Source: Micromonospora purpureochromogenes (GTDB taxonomy: Bacteria; Actinomycetota; Actinomycetes; Mycobacteriales; Micromonosporaceae). From it: 64,000 bases of DNA. The notes under the pieces are model-generated. The model made no database searches and was not told where the DNA came from. It saw nothing but the letters and a program-made list of their open reading frames with translations. Positions 46,389 through 56,785 of the stretch are shown piece by piece. Position numbers and translations under genes: made by a program. Each line of letters starts with the position of its first letter. The stretch's first letter is position 1. The stretch lies in contig NZ_LT607410.1 of the NCBI RefSeq assembly GCF_900091515.1, positions 3,162,001-3,226,000 of the forward strand. The letters are read 5' to 3'.

Positions 46389-47990
46389 ATGTTCGAGAAG
46401 GTGCTCATCGCCAACCGGGGTGAGATCGCGTTGCGGGTGCTGCGCGCCTGCCGGGAACTGGGCGTGCGGACGGCGGTGGTCTACTCCACCGCGGACGCCG
46501 ACTCGGCCCCGGTCCGGCTGGCCGACGAGGCGGTCCTGATCGGACCGGCGGCGAGCCGGCGCAGCTATCTCAACGCCGCCGCCATCGTGGAGGCCGCCCG
46601 CCTGGTCGGGGCGCAGGCCGTGCACCCCGGCTACGGGTTCCTCTCCGAGGACGCCGACTTCGCCGAGATCTGCGCCGACAACGGCCTGGTCTTCATCGGC
46701 CCGCCGCCGCAGGTGATGGCCGCGCTCGGGGACAAGTCCTCGGCCCGGGCGCTGATGAGCCGGGCGGGGCTGCCGTTGCCGCCGGGCAGCGTCAGCCCGG
46801 TGCCGACCGCCGAACGGGCGGCCGAGGTCGCCGCCGAGGTGGGCTACCCGGTGATCGTGAAGGCGGCGGCCGGCGGCGGCGGCCGGGGGATGACCGTGGT
46901 CCGGTGCCCGGCCGAGCTGCCCCGGGCGTACGCGCGGACCCGCGCGGCGGCGCAGGCGGCCTTCGGCGACGACCGGGTGTACGTCGAGCGCTACCTGACC
47001 GAGGCCCGGCACGTCGAGGTGCAGCTGCTCTGCGACGGGCACGGCAACGGCGTGCACCTGGGCACCCGGGACTGCTCGGTGCAGCGGCGGCACCAGAAGC
47101 TGGTGGAGGAGGCCCCCGCGCCGGCGCTGTCCGCCCGGACGCTGGAGACCATCGCGGAGACCGCCCTGCGTGGCGCGCTAGAGGTCGGCTTCACCGGCGC
47201 CGGCACGATGGAGTTCCTGGTGGACGCCGAGGAGGCGTTCCACTTCCTGGAGATCAACTGCCGGATCCAGGTCGAACACCCGGTCACCGAGATGATCACC
47301 GGCATCGACCTGGTCCACGAGCAGCTGCACATCGCCGCCGGGCTGCCGTTGCGGCTGCGGCAGGAGGACGTCCGGCCGCACGGGGTGGCGGTGGAGTGCC
47401 GGGTCAACGTCGAGGACCCCGACCGCGACTTCGCCCCCACCCCGGGCCGGCTGGAGCGCTTCCTGCCGCCCGGCGGCCCGTTCACCCGGGTCGACACCCA
47501 CGGGTACCCCGGCTACCTGGTCGGGCCGTACTACGACTCGTTGCTGGCCAAGGTGGCGGTCTGGGCGCCGGACCGGGAGCTGGCGTTGAACCGGCTGGAA
47601 CGCGCCCTGGAGGAGTTCGACATCGCCGGGCCGGGGGTGCGCACCACCATCCCGTTCGTCCGGCGGGTGCTCGACGACCCCGCCTTCCGCAAGGGCCGCT
47701 ACACCACCTCCCTGGTCGACCGCCTGCTCGCCGAACGGCACCCGGCCGGGACCACCCCGCCGGCGCCCACGGCCGCCGTTGCGCCCGAGGCGGGCCCGCC
47801 ACCGGCATCGCCGCCCGAGGCCGGCGCACCGGCGGCACCGGCCGCGCCACCACCCCCGGCGCACCCCGCCGCGCGCCCCGCCGTCGTCGGGGCCGCGCTC
47901 CCGGCCCGACCCGGCGCGACCGTACCCGGTCCCCGCCCCACCGCCCGTCCGGTCGCCGCCACCGCGGCACCGGCCACCGACCAGTCCTGA
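46389..47990 (+). CDS. accC: Acetyl-CoA carboxylase biotin carboxylase subunit
   Basis: The product, 533 residues from the ATG at 46389, has MFEKVLIANRGEIALRVLRACRELGV, HPGYGFLSEDADFAEIC, the ATP-grasp loop AAAGGGGRGM, CSVQRRHQKLVEEAPAP and EINCRIQVEHPVTEMITGIDLV. The family core ends near 447. An 85-residue Ala/Pro-rich tail follows, which is not found in the usual enzyme and has no recognisable domain. It carboxylates biotin on AccB at the expense of ATP. A GTG three codons earlier is also possible. Confidence 0.95.
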   Translation: MFEKVLIANRGEIALRVLRACRELGVRTAVVYSTADADSAPVRLADEAVLIGPAASRRSYLNAAAIVEAARLVGAQAVHPGYGFLSEDADFAEICADNGLVFIGPPPQVMAALGDKSSARALMSRAGLPLPPGSVSPVPTAERAAEVAAEVGYPVIVKAAAGGGGRGMTVVRCPAELPRAYARTRAAAQAAFGDDRVYVERYLTEARHVEVQLLCDGHGNGVHLGTRDCSVQRRHQKLVEEAPAPALSARTLETIAETALRGALEVGFTGAGTMEFLVDAEEAFHFLEINCRIQVEHPVTEMITGIDLVHEQLHIAAGLPLRLRQEDVRPHGVAVECRVNVEDPDRDFAPTPGRLERFLPPGGPFTRVDTHGYPGYLVGPYYDSLLAKVAVWAPDRELALNRLERALEEFDIAGPGVRTTIPFVRRVLDDPAFRKGRYTTSLVDRLLAERHPAGTTPPAPTAAVAPEAGPPPASPPEAGAPAAPAAPPPPAHPAARPAVVGAALPARPGATVPGPRPTARPVAATAAPATDQS

Positions 47991-49115
<1,125 letters not shown>

Positions 49116-49119
<4 letters not shown>

Positions 49120-50384
49120 CCGGGCGCCGCACGGTCGTCACCGGCGTCGGGGTGGTCGCACCGGGCGGCGCCACCCGGGACCGGTTCTGGAAGACCATCA
49201 CCGAGGGGCGGACGGCGACCCGGCGGATCAGCTTCTTCGACCCGTCGCCGTTCCGCTCCCAGATCGCCGCCGAGTGCGACTTCGACGCCGACGCCGCCGG
49301 GCTCACCCTCGCCGAGCGGCAGCGCGCCGACCGGTACGTGCAGTTCGCCCTGGCCTGCTCCGCCGAGGCCCTGGCCGACAGCGGCCTGGACCTCACCGAC
49401 GCCGACCGGCAGGTGACCGGGGTGGTGCTCGGCACCGCCGTCGGCGGCACCATGGCCCTGGAACAGGAGTACGTCCGGGTCAGCGACTCCGGCCGGCACT
49501 GGCTGGTCGACCACTCCCTCGGCGGGCCGTACCTCTACCAGGCCCTGGTGCCGAGCAGCCTGGCCTCCGACGTGGCCTGCCGGCACGGGCTGCACGGCCC
49601 CGCCCAGGTCATCTCGACCGGCTGCACCTCCGGCATCGACGCCATCGGGTACGCCCACCAGCTGATCGTCGACGGCGAGGCCGACGTGGTGCTCGCCGGG
49701 GCCGCCGACTCGCCCATCTCCCCGGTCACCGTCGCCTCGTTCGACGCGATCAAGGCGACCAGCCCGGACAACGACGACCCGGCGCACGCCTCCCGGCCGT
49801 TCGACGCTGACCGGCACGGCTTCGTCCTCGCCGAGGGCGCCGCGGTGCTGGTGCTGGAGGAGTGGGAACACGCCCGCCGGCGCGGCGCGCACGTCTACTG
49901 CGAGCTGGCCGGGTACGCCAGCCGCAGCAACGGCTTCCACATGACCGGGCTGCGGCCCGACGGGGTGGAGATGGGGCTGGCCATCAGCGAGACGCTGCGG
50001 CAGGCGCGGCTGTCCCCGTCGGACGTCTCCTACATCAGCGCGCACGGCTCCGGCACCCGGCAGAACGACCGGCACGAGACGGCGGCGTTCAAGCGGGCGC
50101 TCGGCGAGGCCGCGTACCGGGTGCCGGTCAGCTCGATCAAGAGCATGGTCGGGCACTCGCTCGGCGCGATCGGCTCGATCGAGATGGCCGCCTGCGCCCT
50201 GGCGATCGAGTACGGCGTGGTGCCGCCCACCGCCAACTGGGCCACCCGGGACCCGGAGTGCGACCTGGACTACGTGCCCAACGTGGCCCGGGAGACGCCG
50301 GTGGACGTGGCGCTCTCGGTGGGTAGCGGCTTCGGCGGCTTCCAGTCCGCGATGCTCTTCCGACGGCTGGCGGTGGCGGCGTGA
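49116..50384 (+). CDS. Type II PKS ketosynthase alpha
   Basis: The 422-residue protein has the thiolase-fold KS landmarks: nucleophile Cys170 in [10 protein letters not shown], His310 in SAHGSGT and His347 in [14 protein letters not shown]. The [22 protein letters not shown] block is typical of minimal-PKS KS-alpha subunits. It pairs with the chain-length factor encoded directly downstream to extend malonyl-ACP units. It is coupled by GTGA to the genes on both sides. Confidence 0.96.
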
Positions 50385-51649
50385 CCGGCCCGGGCGGGGT
50401 GAGCGCCCGGGCCGTGGTCACCGGCATCGGGGTGGTGGCGCCCAGCGGGATCGGCGTCGACGCGCACTGGCGCACGGTGCGCGACGGCATCCGGCGCACC
50501 GGTCCCATCACCCTGTTCGACCCGGCGAGTTACCCGACCCGGGTCGCCGGCGAGGTCGCCGACTTCGACGCGGCGGCGTACGCCGACAACCGGCAGCTGG
50601 TGCAGACCGACCGGTGGACCCACCTCGGCTTCGCCGCCACCCGGCTGGCGCTGGCCGACGCCGGCCTGCCCGAGCGGGCCCCCGATCCGTACGCGTGGGC
50701 GGTCACCCTGGCCAGCTCGTCCGGCGGCAACCTGTTCGGGCAGCGGGAGCTGCAACGGCTCTGGGGCGGTTCGACCCGCACCGTCGGGGCGTACCAGTCG
50801 ATCGCCTGGTTCTACGCCGCCAGCGTCGGGCAGCTCTCCATCCACCACCAGTTCAAGGGACCGTGCGGGGTGCTGGTCGCCGAGACCGCCGGCGGCCTGG
50901 ACAGCCTCGCCCACGCGGTGCGTACCGTGCGCCGGGGCACCCCGGTGGTGATCGCCGGGGCGACCGAGTGCCCGCTGAGCCCGTACGCGCTGGCCTGCCA
51001 GCTCCGCTCCGGGCTGCTCAGCGACGTCGCCGACCCGGAGGCGGCGTACCGGCCGTTCGACCGCTCGGCCGGCGGCTACGTGCCCGCCGAGGGCGGGGCG
51101 GTCTTCGTGGTGGAGGAGCTGGGTCACGCGCTGGCCCGGGGTGCCCGGATCTACGGCGAGGTCAGCGGGTGGGCGGCCACCCACGACGCCGCGCACACCG
51201 GCCCCGACACCGCCGGCGACCCGGGCCAGTACGCCCGGGCGATGCGGCTGGCCCTGGACCGGGCCGGCGTCACCGCCGACGAGGTGGACGTGGTGCTGCC
51301 CGACGCGCTGGGCGTGCCCCGCTACGACCGCGGGGAGGCCGAGGCGCTGCGCGCCGTCTTCGGCGACCGGCCGCCGCCGGTGACCACCCAGAAGCCGCTG
51401 ACCGGGCGCGCCCACCAGGGCGGGTCGGCGCTGGACGTGGCCACCGCGCTGCTCGCCTTCCGGCACGACGAACTGCCCGCGTCGGCCGGGCCCCGGGAGC
51501 CGGCCCCCGGCTGCGAGCTGGACTTCCTGCGTACGCCCCGGCAGCCGCGCAACCGGGTCGCCCTGGTGGGCGCGCGCGGCTTCGACGGGTTCAACAGCGC
51601 ACTGGTGCTGCGCGGGGCGCCACCGGCGCCGAGAGCGGCGGGTGAGTAG
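50381..51649 (+). CDS. Type II PKS chain-length factor (KS-beta) with Thr at active-site position
   Basis: The 422-residue protein is homologous to KS-alpha but lacks the catalytic Cys. The site reads [13 protein letters not shown], so Thr169 occupies the position where chain-length factors nearly always have Gln (EQAGGLDA). It has [22 protein letters not shown] where KS-alpha has the His motif, and [17 protein letters not shown] late in the protein. It sets chain length as a heterodimer with KS-alpha. It overlaps KS-alpha and ends the PKS operon. Confidence 0.94.
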   Translation: MTGPGGVSARAVVTGIGVVAPSGIGVDAHWRTVRDGIRRTGPITLFDPASYPTRVAGEVADFDAAAYADNRQLVQTDRWTHLGFAATRLALADAGLPERAPDPYAWAVTLASSSGGNLFGQRELQRLWGGSTRTVGAYQSIAWFYAASVGQLSIHHQFKGPCGVLVAETAGGLDSLAHAVRTVRRGTPVVIAGATECPLSPYALACQLRSGLLSDVADPEAAYRPFDRSAGGYVPAEGGAVFVVEELGHALARGARIYGEVSGWAATHDAAHTGPDTAGDPGQYARAMRLALDRAGVTADEVDVVLPDALGVPRYDRGEAEALRAVFGDRPPPVTTQKPLTGRAHQGGSALDVATALLAFRHDELPASAGPREPAPGCELDFLRTPRQPRNRVALVGARGFDGFNSALVLRGAPPAPRAAGE

Positions 51650-51904
51650 CGGGTAAGGGGCCCGGATCGGGCTGGAACCCGGCCAGCGACCAGGGCCGCC
51701 GGTCGCATCACGATTGAGCGACATCCGGCCGGCGGGAGGACGGCGGAGTCATCACCGTGAGCGATCATCGCTACCATCGATCCGGGTGGATCGGCCATCG
51801 GCCGCTCCTGCCCGACTGACGCGGCGGTACGCATCGCATCCACCACCAGGGCACCGCGCCGGCCGGACCAACCCATGCCGGCTCACCTCAACGCAGGAGT
51901 GCCC

Positions 51905-53008
51905 ATGATCATGAATCGATCCTGGTGGCGGCGATCACTGACCGCGCTCGGGGCGGCCCTGGTCGGCCTCGCCGGAGCCCTGATCCTCGTCTGCCCGGCC
52001 CGGGCCGATCCCGCTGACATCAGCGTCAATCACGAGGCCAGTTGCACGGCCGACGGCACCTACCAGGTCCGGTGGACCGTACTCGTCGGGAGCGCTCCGA
52101 CCGGCGTCGAGCGGTTCCGGTTCGTCTCGGTCGAACTGGAACCCGCCGACAGCACCCTAGACGGCATCGCCGCCAGTCCCGAGGGCGACTTCCCACACGC
52201 GGTGGGCGAGACCCTGACCGGCACCCAGACGGTGCCCGGCACGGCCACCGGGGCCCAGCTGATCGTATGGCTGCAGTGGGACAACGGCTACACCGACCCC
52301 TCGGGCTACAGCGGCTACCAGTATCTCGACGGCAGGTGCGGGCAGGAGCCCACCGAGCCGACGGCCGCCTTCGAGTCCAGGTGCGACGGCAGCATGCTGG
52401 TCGACCTGGCCAACCCGCCCGGCGGCCGGACGGTCGACATGGCGATCTCCTCGATCCCCGCAGGCTTCTCCCGGACCGTCACCCTGCGACCGGGGCGGAC
52501 GGTGGCGGACATCCTGGTCCCCGCGGGGTACTACGGGTTGATAGTGGCCCCCGTGGGTACGCCGGAACCGCAGACGTCCTACGCGTGGGCCCGTCCCGGC
52601 CGCTGTGGCACCGCCGACATCCGCAGCCGCTCCACCTGCGACGAACTGGTGATCGTGGTGGCGAACCCGGCTGACGGCCCGACCCTGGTCGTCACCTTCG
52701 ACCCCAACCACGGCCGGGAACAGCAGCGGACCGTGGAGCCGGAGACCAAGGTGGAGGTGTCGTTCCGGGCCGTCGCCGGTCTGGCCGTCGTGCTGCGGTC
52801 GGACCAGTTCGACCCGCCGGGCACCCAGAAGGGCCCGTACGCGTGGAAGCAGCCGGCGGACTGCGACAGCGGTGTAGGCGAAGGCGGCGGGCTGCCGGTG
52901 ACCGGCACGCCGACCGGCGGCCTCCTCGCCGGTGCCGGCCTGCTGCTGACCGTGGGGGCGACCCTGGTCGTCCTGGCCCGGCGCCGTCGGGTCCGGTTCA
53001 CCGGCTGA
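51905..53008 (+). CDS. Secreted LPXTG-anchored surface protein
   Basis: The 367-residue protein has a signal peptide (MIMNRSWWRRSLTALGAALVGLAGALILVCPARA) and an extracellular Thr/Asp/Pro-rich part with paired cysteines. It ends in LPVTG (330-334), a hydrophobic helix and RRRRVR, a complete sortase sorting signal. The ectodomain has repeated beta-rich segments (SCTADGTYQVRWTVLVG; RCDGSMLVDLANPPGG; TCDELVIVVANPADGP) that look like three immunoglobulin-like repeats. No sortase is nearby. AGGAG precedes the ATG at 51905. Confidence 0.85.
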   Translation: MIMNRSWWRRSLTALGAALVGLAGALILVCPARADPADISVNHEASCTADGTYQVRWTVLVGSAPTGVERFRFVSVELEPADSTLDGIAASPEGDFPHAVGETLTGTQTVPGTATGAQLIVWLQWDNGYTDPSGYSGYQYLDGRCGQEPTEPTAAFESRCDGSMLVDLANPPGGRTVDMAISSIPAGFSRTVTLRPGRTVADILVPAGYYGLIVAPVGTPEPQTSYAWARPGRCGTADIRSRSTCDELVIVVANPADGPTLVVTFDPNHGREQQRTVEPETKVEVSFRAVAGLAVVLRSDQFDPPGTQKGPYAWKQPADCDSGVGEGGGLPVTGTPTGGLLAGAGLLLTVGATLVVLARRRRVRFTG

Positions 53009-53083
53009 CCTCAGCGGGCCCTCATCCACGCCCGGACCCCCGAGGTGGTCCGCCGCCGGCGGGCATGGCGGAGGATCGCGGGC

Positions 53084-53404
53084 ATGGCGTACCTGTTCCT
53101 GCTGCTCGCGATCTCCGCCGAGGTGTTCGGCACCAGCCTGCTCAAGGCCACCGACGGATTCACCCGGCTCTGGCCGACGGTCGGCCTCGCCGGGTCGTAC
53201 CTGGCGGCGTTCCTGCTGCTCGCCCTGGCGGTGCGGGACATCCCGGTCGGGGTGGCGTACGCGGTGTGGTCCGGGCTCGGCACCGCGGCGATCGTGGCCA
53301 TCGGCGCGGTCTTCCTCGGCGAGCCGCTGAGCGTGACCAAGGTGGTCGGCGTCGGCCTGGTCATCGCCGGTGTCGTGGTGCTCAACCTCGGCGGCGCGCA
53401 CTGA
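53084..53404 (+). CDS. SMR-family multidrug efflux protein
   Basis: The 106-residue protein has four helices and the family motifs AYLFLLLAISAEVFGTSLLKAT (with the essential Glu in the first helix), GVAYAVWSGLGTAAI and GVGLVIAGVVVLNL. These match the EmrE/QacE small multidrug resistance family. GGAGGAT precedes the ATG at 53084. Such proteins often act as dual-topology homodimers that exchange protons for cationic compounds. The TetR gene 85 nt downstream may regulate it. Confidence 0.92.
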   Translation: MAYLFLLLAISAEVFGTSLLKATDGFTRLWPTVGLAGSYLAAFLLLALAVRDIPVGVAYAVWSGLGTAAIVAIGAVFLGEPLSVTKVVGVGLVIAGVVVLNLGGAH

Positions 53405-53488
53405 GGACGGTGCCGTCGATCGCCGATCGGATCAGGTGACCCTCGGCGGAGCGGGCCGGTGAACGGCCACGGCACTAGGCTCGAGGCC

Positions 53489-54115
53489 ATGCAGGACGCC
53501 GCCCTCCACGGCGCCCAGGTGCCCTCCCGCGACGCGATCCTCGACGCCGCCACGGCACTGATGGCGCGGCTCGGCTACGCCGGCACCTCGATCTCGAAGA
53601 TCTCCGCCGCCTCCGGGGCGCCGGTCAGCTCGATCTACTGGCACTTCGGCAGCAAGGACGGGATCTACCTCGCCGTGCTCCGCCGTGCCCGCCAGTACCT
53701 CGTCGGCTCGCTCCCGGGGACCCGGCCGCCCGGCGACACGGTGCGGGAGCGGCTCACCGCGTTCCTCGACGGCGCCGGCGCCGCGTTCGAGCATCATCCA
53801 CACGACCTACGGCTGGTGCTCGGTCTCGGCATGCTCGAGGAGGGCATGGGCGCCGCGGCCATCGAGGAGCTGCGGCAGTACCGGTTGGCCCTGCGGCAGT
53901 GGGCCACCGATTCGCTCGGCCACGTCTTCGGCCTCGCCGACCGCCCGGCCATCGCCGACGAACTCGCCCGTTTCATGCTGAGCGTGGTCGGCGGGACCGC
54001 GATGGCGCGCTGGTTCGACGGTCCGGTGACGCCGCTGCCCGTACCGCAGCTGTGCGTCGCCCTGCTGGCGCTCGCCCGCCACCACGGGCTGCCGGTGGAC
54101 GAGGATCGGGGGTAG
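53489..54115 (+). CDS. TetR-family transcriptional regulator
   Basis: The 208-residue protein has an N-terminal HTH (SRDAILDAATALMARLGYAGTSISKISAASGAPVSSIYWHFGSKDGIYLAVL) and an all-helical ligand-binding C-terminal domain of the usual length. TAGGCT lies 7 nt before the ATG without a ribosome site, which suggests a leaderless transcript. It is flanked by an SMR efflux gene and by a region with nested inverted repeats (54287-54333); it may bind those repeats. Confidence 0.92.
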   Translation: MQDAALHGAQVPSRDAILDAATALMARLGYAGTSISKISAASGAPVSSIYWHFGSKDGIYLAVLRRARQYLVGSLPGTRPPGDTVRERLTAFLDGAGAAFEHHPHDLRLVLGLGMLEEGMGAAAIEELRQYRLALRQWATDSLGHVFGLADRPAIADELARFMLSVVGGTAMARWFDGPVTPLPVPQLCVALLALARHHGLPVDEDRG

Positions 54116-54286
54116 GCGGGCAGGACCTCAGGCTCGCCGTCCTCGCCTCCCGGCGCCTCCCGCCTCTCGTCACCCTGGTCCCGCATGACGTCGGGTCCTG
54201 GGCCCCGACGGTTCCGTCCGCCGTGTCGGCACCTCGCCATCCATTGACATCGATCGTTGTGGTGGTCATCCTGGCAGATGCCAGTT

Positions 54287-54333
54287 ACCGAACGGTCAGT
54301 AGCCATATATGTCCGTATATGGAGCCGTTCGGT
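54287..54333. promoter_or_regulatory. Nested inverted repeats upstream of the copper-protein gene
   Basis: Outer arms ACCGAACGG (54287-54295) and CCGTTCGGT (54325-54333) enclose inner arms CCATATA (54303-54309) and TATATGG (54316-54322). Each outer arm also lies in an ACCGNNCGGT-type palindrome. The AT-rich inner part is unusual for this genome and lies 20-65 nt before the start at 54353. It is a candidate operator, possibly for the adjacent TetR protein. Confidence 0.6.
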
Positions 54334-54352
54334 GGAGCCAGCAGAGGAGGAC

Positions 54353-55324
54353 ATGGTGTCTGTGCGTAGGCTGACATTGACAGTGGCTCTCGCGGTCGCC
54401 GTCGCCGGTACCGCGGTCGTCGACATCCCGGCAGCGAGCGCCGGGGACAGTCGCGAGCAGCAGGTCGGCGCGACCGAGACGAGGACCATCCGGTACGGCC
54501 CGTGGACCCTTCCCGCCGCCACCGGCCACACCCACGACGAGATGGGCAGCACCGGGAACCGACTGACCCTCGACATCGCCAAGCCGTGCGTGCAGTGCAT
54601 GGTGACGGCGATCAAGCCGAACCTGGTGTACGAGGACGGCCGCAACGCGAACGTCAACACCGGTCCGATGCTGCACCACGCGGTCATCGGCCAGCTCGGC
54701 GAGCCCGACCTGGTGTGCCGTCTCGGCGGACTGGGTCCGAAGCGCGTGTTCTCGACGGGCAACGAACGGACCCCGGTGACGTTGCCCGCCGGCTACGGCA
54801 TGCGGATCGACTCGGGCGACCGCTGGAGCATGGTGTACGACCTGATGAACCATGCCCACGAGGAGAAGAGCGTCTACATCTCCCTCGAGTACACCTACGT
54901 CACCGGAGCGGCCGCGCGGCGACTGACGCCGGTCACCCCGATGTGGTTGGACGTGGTCAGCTGCCTCAACCCCACCTTCGACATCCCCGCCGGAAGCGTC
55001 ACCCGAACCGCACGGTGGACGTCGACGGTGAACGGTCGGATCGTCTACATGAAGGGTCACCTGCACCACGGCGGCAGGACCATCACGACCACCAACGTCA
55101 CCACGGGTCAACGAATATGCGCGGTCACCGTGGTCTCAGGTGGCTCACCGGAGTTCATCGACCCCCACGGCAACCCGGAGATCTCCAGCGCCCCACCCTG
55201 CGCCGGCTCTCCGATCACGACCATCCGCCGGGGTGATGTCCTGGAGGTCGCGGCCCACTACGTCGCCGACCATCCCCACGAGAACGTCATGGGCATCATG
55301 ACCGGCTGGATCGCGAAGGGCTGA
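54353..55324 (+). CDS. Secreted copper type II monooxygenase-like (PHM/SURNod19-like) protein
   Basis: The 323-residue protein has a signal peptide (VRRLTLTVALAVAVAGTAVVDIPAASA) and two beta-rich parts. Paired histidines appear where the copper ligands of peptidylglycine monooxygenase-type folds lie: MLHHAVIG, MNHAHEEKS, KGHLHHGG and a Met in GIMTGW near the end. This resembles the SURNod19 family (PF07712), which shares this fold. Copper-dependent oxidation is inferred, not shown. GAGGAGGAC precedes the ATG. A perfect terminator hairpin follows. Confidence 0.7.
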   Translation: MVSVRRLTLTVALAVAVAGTAVVDIPAASAGDSREQQVGATETRTIRYGPWTLPAATGHTHDEMGSTGNRLTLDIAKPCVQCMVTAIKPNLVYEDGRNANVNTGPMLHHAVIGQLGEPDLVCRLGGLGPKRVFSTGNERTPVTLPAGYGMRIDSGDRWSMVYDLMNHAHEEKSVYISLEYTYVTGAAARRLTPVTPMWLDVVSCLNPTFDIPAGSVTRTARWTSTVNGRIVYMKGHLHHGGRTITTTNVTTGQRICAVTVVSGGSPEFIDPHGNPEISSAPPCAGSPITTIRRGDVLEVAAHYVADHPHENVMGIMTGWIAKG

Positions 55325-55347
55325 CCGCGCGATCGACGGACGTCGGG

Positions 55348-55378
55348 TGGGCGGGCCGGCGCGTGCACGGCCCGCCCA
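55348..55378 (+). terminator. 10-bp perfect hairpin
   Basis: TGGGCGGGCC and GGCCCGCCCA flank an 11-nt loop, 23 nt after the stop of the copper-protein-like gene. Confidence 0.7.
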
Positions 55379-55442
55379 TCCGCGGCCATCCAGCACATCG
55401 TGACATCCAGATGTACGACGGTTTCGACCTGCGGAGAGTGCC

Positions 55443-56009
55443 ATGTCAGCTCTGGATGGGAGCGCCCCCGTCACCCGGTTGCGCCGCTCCCGGCCCTGGC
55501 GCCGGACCACGTGCTACCTCCTGGCGCTGGCGCTGTTGGTCGTCTGGACGGCGATGTTCCTCGTCGCCCCGCACCTGCGCACGAGTGCGAGCGTCCGGCA
55601 GGTCGCGCTCTTCGCCCACCTGGCCGCGATGGTGCTGGGCTTCGGCGCGGTGCTGACGCTGGACTGGTTCGCGCTGATGTGGCTGCTGGGACGCCGGGAG
55701 CTGGCAACCGTCGTGCAGGTCGCGTACGGCGTCCACACGCCGGTCTGGCTCGGCCTGGGCGGACTGACGGCCAGCGGTGTGGTTCTCGCCCCCGACACGT
55801 CCGCACCGTGGACCGTGGTCAAGCTGGTCGCGGTGCTGGCCGTGGCGATCAATGGTCTCTACGCGCGGCAGGTGCAGGAGCGGTTGGCGGAACTGAACGG
55901 AACCGCCCCACCGCGCGGGGTCCTGTTGACGGCGACCCTGGTCATGGTGACCTCGCAGGCCGGCTGGTGGACCGCCACCGCCATCGGATTTCTCAACGCT
56001 CAGCGGTGA
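55443..56009 (+). CDS. Integral membrane protein of unknown function
   Basis: The 188-residue protein has about five hydrophobic segments after a basic N-terminus (RRSRPWRRTTCYLLALALLVVWTAMFLVAPHL). Conserved-looking positions include His59 in FAHLAAMVLGFGAVLTLDWFALMW and a His in YGVHTPVWLGLGGL, which might bind heme or a metal. GGAGAGTGCC precedes the ATG. Its stop is 11 nt from the end of the convergent operon. I do not recognise a named family with certainty. Confidence 0.75.
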   Translation: MSALDGSAPVTRLRRSRPWRRTTCYLLALALLVVWTAMFLVAPHLRTSASVRQVALFAHLAAMVLGFGAVLTLDWFALMWLLGRRELATVVQVAYGVHTPVWLGLGGLTASGVVLAPDTSAPWTVVKLVAVLAVAINGLYARQVQERLAELNGTAPPRGVLLTATLVMVTSQAGWWTATAIGFLNAQR

Positions 56010-56020
56010 AGGTCAGTTGC

Positions 56021-56491
56021 CTACAACTGGGGCAGGAAGAGCAGGGCGAAGGCGGCGGCGAGCGCGGCGCACCCGGTGACGGTGATGGTGCGAAGTCGTG
56101 CCGGCAGGTCGCTGTCCCAGCCCTCGACCGCCCCGGAGGCGCGGCGGATGAGCGGGGTGACGGCGCGCCCCGCGCCGAAACCGACACCGGCGAGTGCGGC
56201 GAGCTGCAGGCGCTGACCGGCGAGGAGGACCGCGACCGCGAGCACGTACGGGGCGGTGGCCGACAGGTACGTCCGCACGCCGGTGCCGAGTTCGAAGCCG
56301 AATTGCAGCGCTCCGCGCCGCGGGCTGGGCCGCAGCACGTCCTGCGGCACCTGACGGGCGTTCTGCGGCAGGGGGATGCTCACCACCTTGGCGTCCCGGA
56401 GCACTCCCAGCAGCGCCACCGCCACGACGGCCGCGTACCGCCAGGACACCGGCAGCGGCGCCGACAGCCCGGAGAGCGTCCCGAGGACCAC
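56021..56491 (-). CDS. Membrane protein, last gene of the mau-like operon (start uncertain)
   Basis: The frame encodes a membrane protein with about four hydrophobic segments. The first transmembrane stretch (KLLTLFVLGLLAGGLLSGVVLG) already lies upstream of the GTG at 56491. No ATG, GTG or TTG occurs between the TGA near 56604 and that helix. AGGGGAAG lies 9 nt before a CTG codon that would include the helix. The true start is therefore either a rare codon or the annotated GTG. It is the last gene in a minus-strand operon with MauE/MauD-like proteins; function unknown. Confidence 0.6.
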   Translation of the reverse strand: MVLGTLSGLSAPLPVSWRYAAVVAVALLGVLRDAKVVSIPLPQNARQVPQDVLRPSPRRGALQFGFELGTGVRTYLSATAPYVLAVAVLLAGQRLQLAALAGVGFGAGRAVTPLIRRASGAVEGWDSDLPARLRTITVTGCAALAAAFALLFLPQL

Positions 56492-56605
56492 CCCGCTGAG
56501 CAGGCCACCGGCGAGCAGCCCCAGGACGAACAGGGTGAGGAGCTTCCCCTGGGGATGCCGATCTCGCCGCCCGGGCGAGGCTAGCGCGTACGCGCTGTTG
56601 CGGGT

Positions 56606-56785
56606 TCAAACCGAGCCGGAGAGCGTGTAGCCGGCCAGCCCGCCGACCACCGCCCAGGTGAGCACGTGCCCGGCGACGGCGGCGAGCATCGCGCCGGCGG
56701 TGAGCAGCAGGACGGGTACGAGCGGGTCGGTGGCCCAGCGGCGCAGCCGCCGAACGGGTCGTACGGGTGGCGACTGACCCGTCAT
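56606..56785 (-). CDS. Small hydrophobic protein in the mau-like operon
   Basis: The 59-residue protein starts MTGQSPPVRPVRRLRRW and contains two short hydrophobic helices (LVPVLLLTAGAMLAAVAG and VLTWAVVGGLAGYTL). The ATG at 56785 overlaps the TGA of the cysteine-rich gene by ATGA, so it is co-translated with it. Actinomycin-like or Tat accessory small proteins are possible analogues, but I recognise no family. Confidence 0.65.
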   Translation of the reverse strand: MTGQSPPVRPVRRLRRWATDPLVPVLLLTAGAMLAAVAGHVLTWAVVGGLAGYTLSGSV

